Source: Hymenobacter sp. YIM 151500-1
GTDB taxonomy: Bacteria > Bacteroidota > Bacteroidia > Cytophagales > Hymenobacteraceae
NCBI RefSeq assembly: GCF_025979885.1
Contig: NZ_CP110139.1
Coordinates: forward strand, 372,001 to 436,000
Direction: 5' to 3'
DNA: 64,000 nt
A program made the translations under genes and the position numbers. Of this stretch, positions 7,813 to 16,644 are shown in pieces. The notes under the pieces were generated by a model that did no database searches, was not told where the DNA came from, and worked only from the letters and a program-made list of their open reading frames with translations. Position 1 is the first letter of the stretch; every line of letters begins with the position of its first letter.

Positions 7813-10011
7813 TTAGTTGTAATTCGGCAGCAGGCGGTACTTGCGGCCGTAGTCTAGCATCTGCTGAGCGAAGTTGGTGGGGTATTCCAGCTTCACGTCG
7901 GTGATTTTGCCACCGGGCGCCACCACGGGCACCAGGCGGGGCTGAATGAAGCCGGCGTAGGGCGCAATGCCCAGCTTCTGGTAGCGGGCCAGCACTTCCT
8001 TATGCAGGGCGGCGTCCACCTTCACGCCGTAGGTTTCGATGAGGGTCTTGGCCGCGGCGTAGTCGCCTTCGCTGGTGATGCGCTGGGTTTCGCGCAAGAG
8101 CTGCCCGAATAGCTGGCGCAGCTTGGCGTAGTCGTTCACGCGGAAGTAGGTTTTGCCGTCGCGCGTCAGGCGCTCTATTACTTTGTCCTTCTGCCCTTTC
8201 TCCAGGGCCCATTTCGCCACCATTTGGCGGTTGCGCATGTGGGCTTCCTCCACGGTTTCGCCCAGTTGCAGGCGCACCAGCTGGGTCATCAGGCCGTTGC
8301 GAATGTAGTTGTCGTACTGGGCCCGGCCCACTTCCAGGCTGGGCATCACGCCCAGCTGCACCAGCTTGTCGTCCAGCAAGTAGTAGAGGGCCACCAGGTC
8401 GGCGCGGGCTTCTTCCAGGGCCGAGGCGTAGCTTTTCAGGGTTTCCTTGGGCGTGCCCACGCCGGGGTTAATCTGCCCCGAGGCGTGCCCGATGACCTCG
8501 TGCATGTCGGTGTGGAGCTTGCCGGCCAGGCCGGCGTACTGGCGGGCCCGCTGCTTCTCGGCTTCGTCCAGGGCAAACTCTTCCAGCAGCCCGCCCGCGT
8601 CGGCGGCAGCGTAGGCGTCCACGATGTTGCCCAGGTTCACCGACTTCGAGCCGTGCTCTTTGCGAATCCAGGTGGCGTTGGGCAGGTTGATGCCGATGGG
8701 CGTGGCCGGGGCCGCGTCGCCGCTCTCGCCCACCACCGTAATTACCTTGGCCGTGATGCCCACCACGTTTTGCTTGCGGTGCTCGGGCTTGATGGGGGAG
8801 TTGTCCTCAAACCACTGGGCCTCGTCGCCGATGGCCCGAATGCGCTTGGTGGCCTCCAGGTCCTTGAACGACACCACCGACTCGTAGGCCGCGCGGTAGC
8901 CCAGCGGGTCGCCGTACACCTCGATAAAGCCGTTCACCACGTCGGTCCTCGACTGCGTGTCGTGCACCCAGGCCACGTTGTACTCGTCCCAGGTTTTCAG
9001 GTCGCCGGTCTGGTAGTACTGAATCAGCTTTTCCAGGGCCAGCTTCTGCTCGGGCGTGTCGGCCACGGCGGCGGCTTTCTCCAGCCAGAACACCACCTGG
9101 CTCAGGGCCTTGCCGTATAGGCCGTCGGTTTTCCACACCCGCTCCACAATGCGGCTCTGCTTGTCCTTGACCAGCTTGGAGTTGAGGCCGTAGGAAATGG
9201 GCTGGGCGTCTTTCTTGTTGATTTTCTTGCGGTAGAAGGCCTCCACCTCGGCCTGGGTCAGGTTCTCGTAATAGTTGTTGGCCGAGGTGCGCACCAGGTC
9301 CTTGCCGGCCTCCAGGTTCACGCGCTTGGGCGCCACGTTGGGGTCGAACAGGATGGAGGTCATGGTGTTGAGAAACCGGGTTACCGACTCGCCCGGCTCC
9401 AGGGGCAGGCGCTTGGAGTCGGTGGCAAACACCAGCTCCCGGAAAAACTCCTTGGTGCACTCGGGCACAAACTTGCGGGTGCTGTAGTGGTGATGAATGC
9501 CGTTGGAGAACCACACGCGCTTGGCATAGGTGGCAAACTTGCCCGCCTGGTCGATTTCCCTCTGGTTGGTGCTGGCCGTTAGGCGCTGCTGGTTGGCCGG
9601 CCACAGGGCCTCCAGGGTGCGGCGCACGCGCAGGTTGTGCTTGTAGTTTTGGTCGTAGATGATGTCGCGCCCGCTCAGGCCGGCTTCGTAGAGGTAGTAC
9701 AGCAGCTCCTTTTGGCGCGGCTCCAGCGCCTCGAAGCCCGGCACCCGGTAGCGCAGCACGCGCAGGTCGGCAAACTGCTCGGCCACCACCCGAAACGTAT
9801 CGGGCGGCGCCACGGGGGCCGGAGCCGGAGTTTCAGCCGGCGCGGCCGGCCTTGCGGATGGCGCGGTACTCTCCCGCAGGCTGGCAGTAGCTTCGGTGGT
9901 AGCTTGGGTAACGGCGGTAGTCGGGGTGGTGGAGGTGCTGCGCGCTGCCGAGCACGCGCTACCCAGTTGGGCAGCCAGCAGCGCCGCTATAGAAAGACGC
10001 GAACGGTTCAT
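7813..10011 (-). CDS. Dipeptidyl peptidase III (peptidase family M49), lipoprotein
   Basis: A 732-residue zinc exopeptidase. The defining M49 motif HEVIGH is at residues 504-509, with the second ligand motif EEARAD at 533-538; six-residue HExxGH in place of HExxH is diagnostic of dipeptidyl peptidase III. The start at 10011 gives a short lipoprotein signal with Cys20 (LGSAC), followed by an Ala/Pro/Thr-rich linker to about residue 70; a start 12 codons upstream would spoil the signal. The enzyme removes dipeptides from peptide N-termini, here presumably at the cell envelope. The gene stands alone; a transposase-related element lies just upstream of its promoter region. Confidence 0.88.
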   Translation of the reverse strand: MNRSRLSIAALLAAQLGSACSAARSTSTTPTTAVTQATTEATASLRESTAPSARPAAPAETPAPAPVAPPDTFRVVAEQFADLRVLRYRVPGFEALEPRQKELLYYLYEAGLSGRDIIYDQNYKHNLRVRRTLEALWPANQQRLTASTNQREIDQAGKFATYAKRVWFSNGIHHHYSTRKFVPECTKEFFRELVFATDSKRLPLEPGESVTRFLNTMTSILFDPNVAPKRVNLEAGKDLVRTSANNYYENLTQAEVEAFYRKKINKKDAQPISYGLNSKLVKDKQSRIVERVWKTDGLYGKALSQVVFWLEKAAAVADTPEQKLALEKLIQYYQTGDLKTWDEYNVAWVHDTQSRTDVVNGFIEVYGDPLGYRAAYESVVSFKDLEATKRIRAIGDEAQWFEDNSPIKPEHRKQNVVGITAKVITVVGESGDAAPATPIGINLPNATWIRKEHGSKSVNLGNIVDAYAAADAGGLLEEFALDEAEKQRARQYAGLAGKLHTDMHEVIGHASGQINPGVGTPKETLKSYASALEEARADLVALYYLLDDKLVQLGVMPSLEVGRAQYDNYIRNGLMTQLVRLQLGETVEEAHMRNRQMVAKWALEKGQKDKVIERLTRDGKTYFRVNDYAKLRQLFGQLLRETQRITSEGDYAAAKTLIETYGVKVDAALHKEVLARYQKLGIAPYAGFIQPRLVPVVAPGGKITDVKLEYPTNFAQQMLDYGRKYRLLPNYN

Positions 10012-10096
10012 GAATTGTACAATGTGAAAGGAAGGTGTACAAATCAACTAATATTTCCGGTGAGATGTGGGAAAATTTTAAGAGCCTCCGGCAGCC

Positions 10097-10927
10097 CCTG
10101 GTGGCAGACTTAGCCAGCAGAGCTGGCGCGTCTGCCCGCCGGCAAATGGGGCAAGTCTCCCGACTTGCGGCCGCGTAGCGGCCAGCCGGCACCGCGCCGC
10201 CAGGATGTATTGACAATACCCTATATGTAGAATAGCTTTCAGCTTCAGCAACTACATCTACATGTCATATCCAGTCCGCGACCAACAAGGACTGTATTTT
10301 CTCACGTTCACCGTGGTAGAATAGGTCGATATCTTCACTCGCCCTATGTAAAGGATATTGTTATCGACAGCCTGCGGTTTTGCCAGGAGAAGAAGGGTTT
10401 AGAGCTGTTTGCCTTTTGTCTAATGACCAACCATTTGCATCTCATCTGCCGAGCCGCAGAAGGCAAAGACTTGTCTGACCTGGTGCGTGACTTCAAGAAA
10501 TTCACATCCCGGCAACTGTTCCAAGCGCTGCATACCAACCAGCAGGAGAGCCGCCGCGCTTGGCTAGAGTGGATTTTCTGCAAGCAGGGCGAGTTTAATT
10601 CCAACAACCACACGGTGCAAATCTGGCAGCAGCGCAGCCACGGGGTAGAACTACGCAACGAAACCATGCTACGGCAGCGGCTGCACTACACGCACCAGAA
10701 TCCGGTTCAGGCGGGCATCTGCTATAAGGCAGAGGATTATCTGTACAGTAGCGCCAGCCAGTACGCGGGGCTGGAAGCACTGCTGCCGGTTACGCTGCTG
10801 TGAGGGTATTGTCAATGCATCCTGGCGGCGCGGCACCGGCTGGCCGCTACGCGGCCGCAAGTCGGGAGACTTGCCCCATTCCTCGGCGGGCAGACGCGCC
10901 AGCTACGCTGGCTAAGTCTGCCGCCAG
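10097..10927 (+). mobile_element. RAYT-type element: decayed transposase gene between ~125-bp inverted repeats
   Basis: The left segment (about 10097-10220) and right segment (about 10804-10927) are long imperfect inverted copies. Each contains, in order, a hairpin on GGCAGAC/GTCTGCC, a hairpin GCAAGTCTCCCGACTTGC, a GGCCGC/GCGGCC hairpin and, next to the gene, TATTGACAATA-like words. Between them lies a broken IS200-like REP-associated tyrosine transposase gene. Another pair of the same segments, without a transposase, occurs at 51122-51538. This fits a REP/BIME family mobilised by a RAYT. Confidence 0.75.
10262..10803 (+). pseudogene. REP-associated tyrosine transposase (RAYT), inactivated
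   Basis: Reading from ATG 10262 gives a typical Bacteroidota RAYT N-terminus (YPVRDQQGLYFLTFTVVE) that stops at TAG (10322-10324) where the family has tryptophan. About 25 bp further, one base is missing after CCTATGTA, shifting the frame. From about 10350 the correct frame stays open to the stop at 10801-10803. It carries the HUH motif in MTNHLHLICRA and the nucleophile region LHYTHQNPVQAG, both needed for single-strand cleavage. With one nonsense change and one frameshift it should be inactive, unless restarted at the ATG at 10423, which would keep HLH but lose the N-terminal strands. Confidence 0.85.
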
Positions 10928-10943
10928 TTCATCTGCCGCCCGT

Positions 10944-12062
10944 TCACTCCACGCTCCGCACGGTGCGCAGGCGGTCCAGTTTGCCGGAGGCGGTGGTCTG
11001 GAACTCGGGGACGTAGATAATCTGGCGGGGGCGCTCGTACTTGCTCAGGCGCTTGCGCAGCAGGCTCAGGAGCTGCTGTTCCTGCTCGGGCGGGAGCGGG
11101 GCACCTTCGAGGTAGGCCGTTACCTGCTCGCCCAGGCGCTCATCGGGGCGGGCGGCCACGAAGGCGCGGCGGTGGGGTAGGCCCAGCTCGGCCTGGGCTA
11201 CTTCCAGCAGCAGCTCTACCTTCTCAGCCTGCACCTTCACGCCCCCAGAATTAATCACAAAGTCGGCGCGGCCCAGCCACTCGAAGGTGTGCTCATCCAG
11301 CAGGCGCACCCGGTCGTTGGTGACGATGAGCTGGTCGTTGGTCACGTCGGCGCGGATGGTGAGGCAGCCGCGGGCGTCCTGGCCGAGGTGGATGCCGGGC
11401 AGGGCGCGGTAGTGGGGCGTGGCCTGGGGGCCGTTGAGGCGGCGCAGGGCCACGTGGGAGGCCGTTTCGGTCATGCCGTAGGTGAGATACACGGGCACGG
11501 TCAGAGCTTGCAGCTGCTTTTCCAGGGCCTTGTCCACGGAGGCGCCGCCTACCAGAATGCCCTTCATCTGGTTGAGACGCGGGGCATGGCCGGCGGCCAG
11601 CACCGTGCGCAGCTGCAAGGGCACAAAGGAGGTGAAGTCGAACCGGGCGTCGGCGGGCACTAGGGCCAGCGGGTCGGCCTGGGGCTCCACGATGGTTAGG
11701 TGCATGTTTCGTTCCAGGCCGCGCACCAGCATCATCAGCCCGCCCACAAACTCGCAGTTCAGGCACACCAGCAGCCGCTCCCCAGGGCCCAGGTCGAAAT
11801 AGTCGCCGGTGCGGCGGGCCGAGGCTTCGAGCTGCCGCCGCTGCATACTCACGCGCTGGGGCTGGCCGGTGGAACCGGAAGTCTGGAGGCCAACCTCCAG
11901 GGCCCCGTTCAGCCACTGCCGCACAAAGTCGAGCACGCGGGCCTCGTAGCCGTTCAGGTCGGTGGGAGAGTTGGCCGGGTACTGCCGGATGTCGTCGTAG
12001 CGGAATTCGCGGCCGTTGAGCAGCAGAGAGTCGGGAAGCAAAGTGGAAGCGGTGTCGGGCAT
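10944..12062 (-). CDS. menE: o-Succinylbenzoate--CoA ligase (MenE)
   Basis: A 372-residue member of the acyl-adenylate-forming family in the short form common in Bacteroidota. It has the P-loop TSGSTGQPQR (61-70), the core motif TYGMTETASH (194-203), the hinge region WLGRADFVINSGGVKV (262-277) and the C-terminal catalytic lysine in TASGKLDRL. MenE activates o-succinylbenzoate with ATP and CoA to OSB-CoA, the substrate of MenB. It is the most distal of the men genes here, about 5 kb beyond menB on the same strand, with unrelated genes between. Its 3' end lies 16 bp from the RAYT-associated repeat. Confidence 0.85.
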   Translation of the reverse strand: MPDTASTLLPDSLLLNGREFRYDDIRQYPANSPTDLNGYEARVLDFVRQWLNGALEVGLQTSGSTGQPQRVSMQRRQLEASARRTGDYFDLGPGERLLVCLNCEFVGGLMMLVRGLERNMHLTIVEPQADPLALVPADARFDFTSFVPLQLRTVLAAGHAPRLNQMKGILVGGASVDKALEKQLQALTVPVYLTYGMTETASHVALRRLNGPQATPHYRALPGIHLGQDARGCLTIRADVTNDQLIVTNDRVRLLDEHTFEWLGRADFVINSGGVKVQAEKVELLLEVAQAELGLPHRRAFVAARPDERLGEQVTAYLEGAPLPPEQEQQLLSLLRKRLSKYERPRQIIYVPEFQTTASGKLDRLRTVRSVE

Positions 12063-12201
12063 AGGGCAAACGAAATGAGGAACGCAAATATGCCTCTCTA
12101 CGGCTCAGCGCAAGCCAAAGCTGGCTTGGTAAATAAGCTGATTCCGTTGCTTAGGCTAGGTGGTGTGAACAGGTTGTACAACTCGTACAATCGAACAAAA
12201 A

Positions 12202-12341
12202 GAACAGTCATGCTGAGCTTGCCGAAGCATCTCTCCCGCTGGCTAACTTCCAACGCTTGTTCAACGAAGCGGGAGAGATGCTTCGGTAAGCTCAGCATGA
12301 CCGTTCTACTACCAACCGTTCTACTACCAACCGTTTTACTG
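12202..12341. repeat. Inverted repeat of the GTCATGCTGAGC family plus short direct repeats
   Basis: Arms of about 40 bp (12202-12240 and 12267-12306) contain the words GTCATGCTGAGCTTGCCGAA and GAAGCATCTCTCCCGCT, with only a few mismatches and a 26-nt loop. Members of the same family occur at 35616, 56172, 58380 and 63830. Directly after it, three copies of 'ctaccaaccgtt' follow in tandem (about 12301-12341). The 12063-12358 gap holds no gene. Confidence 0.8.
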
Positions 12342-12358
12342 TAATTGCTCCACACCGT

Positions 12359-13786
12359 CTAGAACACCTGCCCGATGCCGAAGTAGAACAGCCGGTCCTC
12401 GGCCGACAGGCCGTAGTCGGCAAAGACGATGGTGGACAGGTTCCAGGCGATGCGCGCCCCGGCCCCGTAGGACAGCTTCACCCGGTCGAAGCTCAGGTCT
12501 TGCCACCGGTCGCGCACCGTGCCGGCGTCCAGGAACGGCGCCACGCCCAGCCCGAAGCTTTGCTTGCCCACCTGCACGTCGGCCAGCCTAACGCGCAGCT
12601 CGGCGTTGGCAAAGGCCAGGGAGCGGGCCAGGAAACGGTTGGCCCGGTAGCCGCGCAGCGACTGTCGGCCGCCCAGGGCGTTGATGCTGCCGTCGGGGCT
12701 CCACTGGTCCTGAAACTCGAAGAACGGCGCCTCAGCCCCGAAAATGTTGCCCACGCCCACGCGCCCGGCCAGTACTGTGCGCCGGCCCACGGGCAGGCGG
12801 CGGTAGTAGCGGCCCTGCACAAACAGCTTGTCGAAGCGGAACTCGGAGCCGATAATCGGGTTGGAAAATTCGTTGGCGACTTCCACATACACCCCGCGCG
12901 TGGGGTCGGGCTCGAAGTCGCGGGTGTCGTAGATGAGGGCCGTTTGCAGCAGGGAAACCCAACCGCCCTCCAGCCCGAAAATCCGACCCTGCCGGTAGTC
13001 GCGGGCCAGCAATGAGGCGCCGTTGGGAGCCTGGGTTTCTTCGCCGGAAACCGGATTCACAGCGTCGGCCTCGAAGCCCTCGAAGGTTTTATAGGCCAAG
13101 TGCTGGATTTCGTAGCCGCCCATCACCCGCCATTTGCCCCGCTGGCCCAGGGCGTAATCGGCCTTGAGGTTGAGCATGAACTCGGTTTCGCGGAAGCGGT
13201 TGCTCAGCGCATCGGTTACCAGCGCGGCCTCGCCGGCCTGGCCGGGGCGCAGGGTTTTGCGGGCCCGGTTGTAGTCGCGGTAGGTGGCAAACGTGGCAGC
13301 TGGGTTCGAGGGCAGCCGCAGGCGGCCCAGCGTGGCTTCTGAGGAGCCGAAGTACAGGTTAGCCGGGTTTTGCTGGGCTTTGAAATCAACCCGAAACCGC
13401 CACCGCGACCCGCGGTAGTAAGGCACGTCCAGCGACAAGGTAAACTCGCGGGCGTTGGACGTGAAGTAGGCGGCGTTGGCTTTCAGCCTGGCCAGGTAGG
13501 GCGTGTAGGGAAACAACGGGTTGGTGCGGCGCCCGTTCCAGTAGATATTGGTTTTCGCGCCCACCCCAAACCCCGTTACCGGGTCCGACGACAAATCGGG
13601 CAAGCCCGTCACAAACGTGCCTTCCCGCTTCTTGGCCAGGTCGGCATCCGACATGCGCTTCACCCGCACGAAGGCCAGCGAGTCGAGCTGCTGCTGGCCG
13701 TGGGCGTGGCCGGACCAGCCCAGCAGCAGCGCCAGCAGGCAGATGGAAAACGAAAAGCGCGACGGAAGCAGAGTAGCAGCAGACAT
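12359..13786 (-). CDS. Omp85/BamA-family outer-membrane protein
   Basis: A 475-residue protein with a signal peptide (cleavage after HAHG, about residue 31). It has no POTRA repeats of normal size and a C-terminal surface-antigen beta-barrel. The lid-loop motif is SLRGYRANRF, corresponding to the conserved (V/I)RG(F/Y) of Omp85 loop 6, and the last strand ends in the aromatic FYFGIGQVF. Omp85 proteins insert or export barrel proteins; short versions lacking full POTRA domains are of uncertain role. The upstream gap carries an array of ten 21-22 bp repeats, unusually large for a promoter region, suggesting strong regulation. Confidence 0.85.
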   Translation of the reverse strand: MSAATLLPSRFSFSICLLALLLGWSGHAHGQQQLDSLAFVRVKRMSDADLAKKREGTFVTGLPDLSSDPVTGFGVGAKTNIYWNGRRTNPLFPYTPYLARLKANAAYFTSNAREFTLSLDVPYYRGSRWRFRVDFKAQQNPANLYFGSSEATLGRLRLPSNPAATFATYRDYNRARKTLRPGQAGEAALVTDALSNRFRETEFMLNLKADYALGQRGKWRVMGGYEIQHLAYKTFEGFEADAVNPVSGEETQAPNGASLLARDYRQGRIFGLEGGWVSLLQTALIYDTRDFEPDPTRGVYVEVANEFSNPIIGSEFRFDKLFVQGRYYRRLPVGRRTVLAGRVGVGNIFGAEAPFFEFQDQWSPDGSINALGGRQSLRGYRANRFLARSLAFANAELRVRLADVQVGKQSFGLGVAPFLDAGTVRDRWQDLSFDRVKLSYGAGARIAWNLSTIVFADYGLSAEDRLFYFGIGQVF

Positions 13787-13926
13787 ATAGATTCGGGGAG
13801 AAGCAAGCCGCCAACCAAACGACGCGGGGCTACCCGACGTTCCGGCCCGGCCGCCGGAAGATACGGCGTCTCCTCAGTGGCGGGCGTCAGCTCCCAGGCG
13901 CGGCAGGCTTGTCGGCGCAGGTTAGG

Positions 13927-14133
13927 AGGTCAACCAGCCGCGCGACAGGCTCAATCGGACGCGTAATGGCTTCGTTTGTCCGCGTTAATAGGTTCAATCG
14001 GCCACGTTATAGGCTTAATTGTTCACGCAGCAGGGTGAATCAAGTACGCGACATACTTAGTTGAGTGCGCGACAGGTTCAACCCGCCGCGCAATATATTC
14101 AACGGCTTGCGTTACCGGATCAAGCAAGCTTTA
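13927..14133 (-). promoter_or_regulatory. Ten-unit degenerate 21-22 bp direct-repeat array upstream of the Omp85 gene
   Basis: Read toward the Omp85 gene the units begin GCTTGATCC, CGTTGAATA, GTTGAACCT, ACTAAGTAT, ATTCACCCT, ATTAAGCCT, ATTGAACCT, AACGAAGCC, ATTGAGCCT and GTTGACCTC. Unit lengths are 21 or 22 bp throughout, and the second half of each unit is rich in CGCG. The array ends about 140 bp from the gene start. Orientation and period match the three-unit arrays at 4449-4497 and 6133-6181. The 13787-14164 gap has no gene. Confidence 0.6.
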
Positions 14134-14164
14134 AGCGGGTGCCGCTTTCGCACAGAGCCGGGGT

Positions 14165-15511
14165 TTATTTGCCGTACTCATACACCACGTAGCCCCAGGG
14201 CTCCACCTGCCAGGGCTTGCTGGTGAGCGGCTCGGCGGTGCCCATGAACACGTTGTAGGGCTTGCCCAGCAGGGTTTTGTCTTTCACCGTTATGGTTTGC
14301 GGCTGGGCCGAGAGGTTGAGAATCACCAGCACCCGGCGGCCGGCCTTCTCGCGCACGTAGGCGTACACGGCCCGGTCGTCGCCGACGCTGAGCTTGCGGA
14401 ACGCCGCATCGGAGGCCAGGGCGGGGGTGCGCTGGCGCAGGGCGTGCAGGGTTTTGTAGAAAGTGGCCCGCTGGAGCTTCTGGAAGCTCATCGGGTCCCG
14501 GTCGAAGAACTTGAGGGCCCGCAGCACCGGCTCTTCCTGCCCGCTGTACACCAGCGGCAGGGCATCGGCCATGGTTTGGCTGAACACGGCAAACGGGGCG
14601 TGCACCGGGCCGGGGAAGGTGCCGAAGTCGGACTGGTTCCAGCTGTTTTCGTCGTGGTTGCTCGTGAAGTAAAGCTGCTGGGTGCCTTTGGGGTAGAGGC
14701 GCAGCTGCTCCTGGTACACGCTGTCGAGGGAGGTGGCGGGGCGCTGGCCCTTGGCTACCTGCACCATCTTCTTGAACATGTGCCAGGGATATACCGAGTC
14801 GAAGCCGCTGCGGGGCAGGTAGGCGCTGTCGCCCTCGGCCAGCATGTACACGTTTTTCACCTGCTTGAGCTGCGGGATGCACTTCTGCCAGAACGTGGCC
14901 GGCACGTTCCAGGCCACGTCGCAGCGGAAGCCGTCGATGTCGGTTTTCGTAACCCAGTAGCGCATGGCCGCAATCATGCTGTCCTGCATGGCTTGGTTGC
15001 GGAAGTCGAGCTGGCGCACGTCGGCCCAGTCGAAGGCCACGGCCGGCTTGCCCTCCTTGTCTTTTACGAAGAACTCGGGGTGCTGGGTAAGCCAGCGGTG
15101 GTCGGCGCCGGTGTGGTTGGGCACCCAGTCGATGAGCACCTTCATGCCGCGCTTATGAATTTCCTTTACCAGCCGCTGCCAGTCGGCCAGGGTGCCAAAC
15201 TCCGGGTTCACGGCCGTGTAGTCGGCCACGGCGTAGTAGCTGCCCAGGCTGCCTTTGCGGTCCGTCTTGCTAATGGGGTTGAGGGGCATAAACCACAGGG
15301 TTTGCACGCCCATGGCCTTGAGGCGGTCCAGGTGCTTGGCAAAGGCGTTGAGCGTGCCTTCGGGCGTGTACTGGCGCACGTTCACCTCGTAAATGTTGCC
15401 CTGCAAGCTCCAGGCGGGATGTTGAGGCGGAGTAGTAGGGGCAGACGACTTCTGCCCATGCGTAGCGGCACCGCTCAGGGCCAGCAACAAACCAAGGAAA
15501 ATCTTTTTCAT
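14165..15511 (-). CDS. Secreted GH13 alpha-amylase-family glycosidase
   Basis: A 448-residue enzyme started at the ATG at 15511, which gives a clean signal peptide (MKKIFLGLLLALSGAATHG). All four GH13 signature regions are present: DWVPNH (region I, about 128-133), GFRCDVAW with the nucleophile D198 (II), MLAEGD with the acid/base E226 (III) and FTSNHDEN with D287 (IV). The C-terminal ~80 residues form the usual small beta domain. It should hydrolyse or transfer alpha-1,4-glucans outside the cytoplasm; the exact specificity (amylase, cyclomaltodextrinase) is not readable. A hairpin lies between it and the next gene upstream. Confidence 0.88.
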   Translation of the reverse strand: MKKIFLGLLLALSGAATHGQKSSAPTTPPQHPAWSLQGNIYEVNVRQYTPEGTLNAFAKHLDRLKAMGVQTLWFMPLNPISKTDRKGSLGSYYAVADYTAVNPEFGTLADWQRLVKEIHKRGMKVLIDWVPNHTGADHRWLTQHPEFFVKDKEGKPAVAFDWADVRQLDFRNQAMQDSMIAAMRYWVTKTDIDGFRCDVAWNVPATFWQKCIPQLKQVKNVYMLAEGDSAYLPRSGFDSVYPWHMFKKMVQVAKGQRPATSLDSVYQEQLRLYPKGTQQLYFTSNHDENSWNQSDFGTFPGPVHAPFAVFSQTMADALPLVYSGQEEPVLRALKFFDRDPMSFQKLQRATFYKTLHALRQRTPALASDAAFRKLSVGDDRAVYAYVREKAGRRVLVILNLSAQPQTITVKDKTLLGKPYNVFMGTAEPLTSKPWQVEPWGYVVYEYGK

Positions 15512-15612
15512 ACCATCCAATAATTGGGTGAGACAAGATACGGCCAGAAATTCAGCACTAGGCTGTCAGGAAATAGGCTGTGGATACTTTTCGTTCAGCG
15601 GCCCCCAAACGA

Positions 15613-15644
15613 ACAGCGCCACCGGTTACGGGTGGCGCTGCTGT
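15613..15644 (-). terminator. Stem-loop downstream of the cysteine-motif exported protein gene
   Basis: A 10-bp perfect GC-rich stem (CAGCGCCACC/GGTGGCGCTG) with a 7-nt loop lies just past the stop codon at 15662. The following bases on the minus strand are only moderately T-rich, so termination strength is uncertain. Confidence 0.5.
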
Positions 15645-15661
15645 ACTGTTCTTGGGCGCGG

Positions 15662-16015
15662 CTATTTTGCCTTGCCAGGTTCCGGAACGAGCTGGAAATA
15701 CGTGGCCCTAAACCGGTTGTCCACAACGTCGCCTTGCACCCTGGCCTGGCGCACGGCATTGCAGAAGCCGTCCTGAGCGTGGGCGTCGCCGTGGGAGTCG
15801 ATGCCGGTGCCGTCCACGAAATAGGCTTGGCCGTTGACGCGGACGGCCAGGTCACAGCCCTTGCCCGGCAGCCCAAACTTGCACTGCCCGCAGGAAGCCT
15901 CCACGAGCTGCGCGGGTTTGCTGGCATCGGGGGCGGCTACGGGAGCGGCGGTTTGGGCCTGGGCCGTTGAGAGGGCCAGGCTGGTCAGGAAGGCGAGGAG
16001 CAGGAGACGTTTCAT
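15662..16015 (-). CDS. Small exported protein with cysteine motif (DUF6370-like)
   Basis: A 117-residue protein started at the ATG at 16015, giving the signal peptide MKRLLLLAFLTSLALSTAQA. The mature domain contains ASCGQCKFGLPGKGCDLAV, a C-x2-C-x8-C arrangement, then GTGIDSHGDAHAQDGFCNAVRQARVQG. This matches the uncharacterised DUF6370-type family, to my recollection. The cysteines could bind metal or form disulfides in the periplasm; the role is unknown. Upstream reading-frame extension to 16081 was rejected because it destroys the signal peptide. It lies just downstream of a toxin-antitoxin pair. Confidence 0.65.
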   Translation of the reverse strand: MKRLLLLAFLTSLALSTAQAQTAAPVAAPDASKPAQLVEASCGQCKFGLPGKGCDLAVRVNGQAYFVDGTGIDSHGDAHAQDGFCNAVRQARVQGDVVDNRFRATYFQLVPEPGKAK

Positions 16016-16116
16016 GAAGCGAGCGAATGAGATTGAAAGTGTAGTAGATGACCAAAGAGCCCTACGTATCAGGTACTTCAATAGGAAACAATCAGACTTA
16101 GGATGCTACGCAATGT

Positions 16117-16644
16117 TTATTCACCAGCTGCTTGACAAATGTTTTCCGCCACTGCATCAGACACCCACATGCCAGCGGCGCGCAACTCAGCCAGCACCGG
16201 ACGAACATGCGCCAACAAGCCGCGTGATTTAGCTAAGATCAACAAGCCCAGCGTGCCGGTATGAGAAAGCTGAAGCTGTTGAGCCACTTGCCGAGCTGGG
16301 GCATCGTCCAAGAGAAGTAGACTGTCAGGCGTCTCTAGCGCCAGCACCAACGCACTGTATTCCCCAGGGTGAATAGACCGAAGTATGATTCCCTCCGGCA
16401 AGCTGCCCGCCGGGCTGTGTACTTCCAGCCATTCAGGAAGCGGCCGCCCATACTCGGCCGCGACAATCGGCGTAATAAAACAGCGGCTAAATAGATTCCG
16501 CAGTAGCTCCAGCCAACCAATTTTAGTGAGTAGAATCAGACCGTTCGTGTCCGAAATAATGACGGAGGGTAGCGAGGTCGTGGTCAAGGTCGGCAGGAGT
16601 ATAAGTGTCAAAAAGCGAGAAGCCGTACCGTCCCATCGTCTCAA
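16117..16644 (-). CDS. DUF3368 PIN-like toxin (pair 1), start uncertain
   Basis: The core begins VIISDTNGLILLTKIG (V28 if read from the ATG at 16644), with the PIN-fold acidic residue D32, E-containing VAAEYGRPLPEW and a C-terminal acidic pair LLLDDAPARQ. DUF3368 proteins are PIN-like ribonuclease toxins. The only ATG (16644) lies deep within the antitoxin gene and adds 27 residues absent from the paralogue at 29644; TTG codons at 16611 and 16587 or an ATT at 16560 are alternatives. The gene overlaps the 3' end of its antitoxin partner, as in pair 2, implying translational coupling. Confidence 0.75.
   Translation of the reverse strand: MRRWDGTASRFLTLILLPTLTTTSLPSVIISDTNGLILLTKIGWLELLRNLFSRCFITPIVAAEYGRPLPEWLEVHSPAGSLPEGIILRSIHPGEYSALVLALETPDSLLLLDDAPARQVAQQLQLSHTGTLGLLILAKSRGLLAHVRPVLAELRAAGMWVSDAVAENICQAAGE

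Noticed and set aside
8224..9120. Plus-strand open frame of 298 codons
   Set aside because: It is antisense to the M49 peptidase; high GC keeps the opposite strand open and the residues show no domain pattern.
12098..12355. Minus-strand 85-codon frame
   Set aside because: It is a translation of the GTCATGCTGAGC-family palindrome (both arms read as the same peptide), not a gene.
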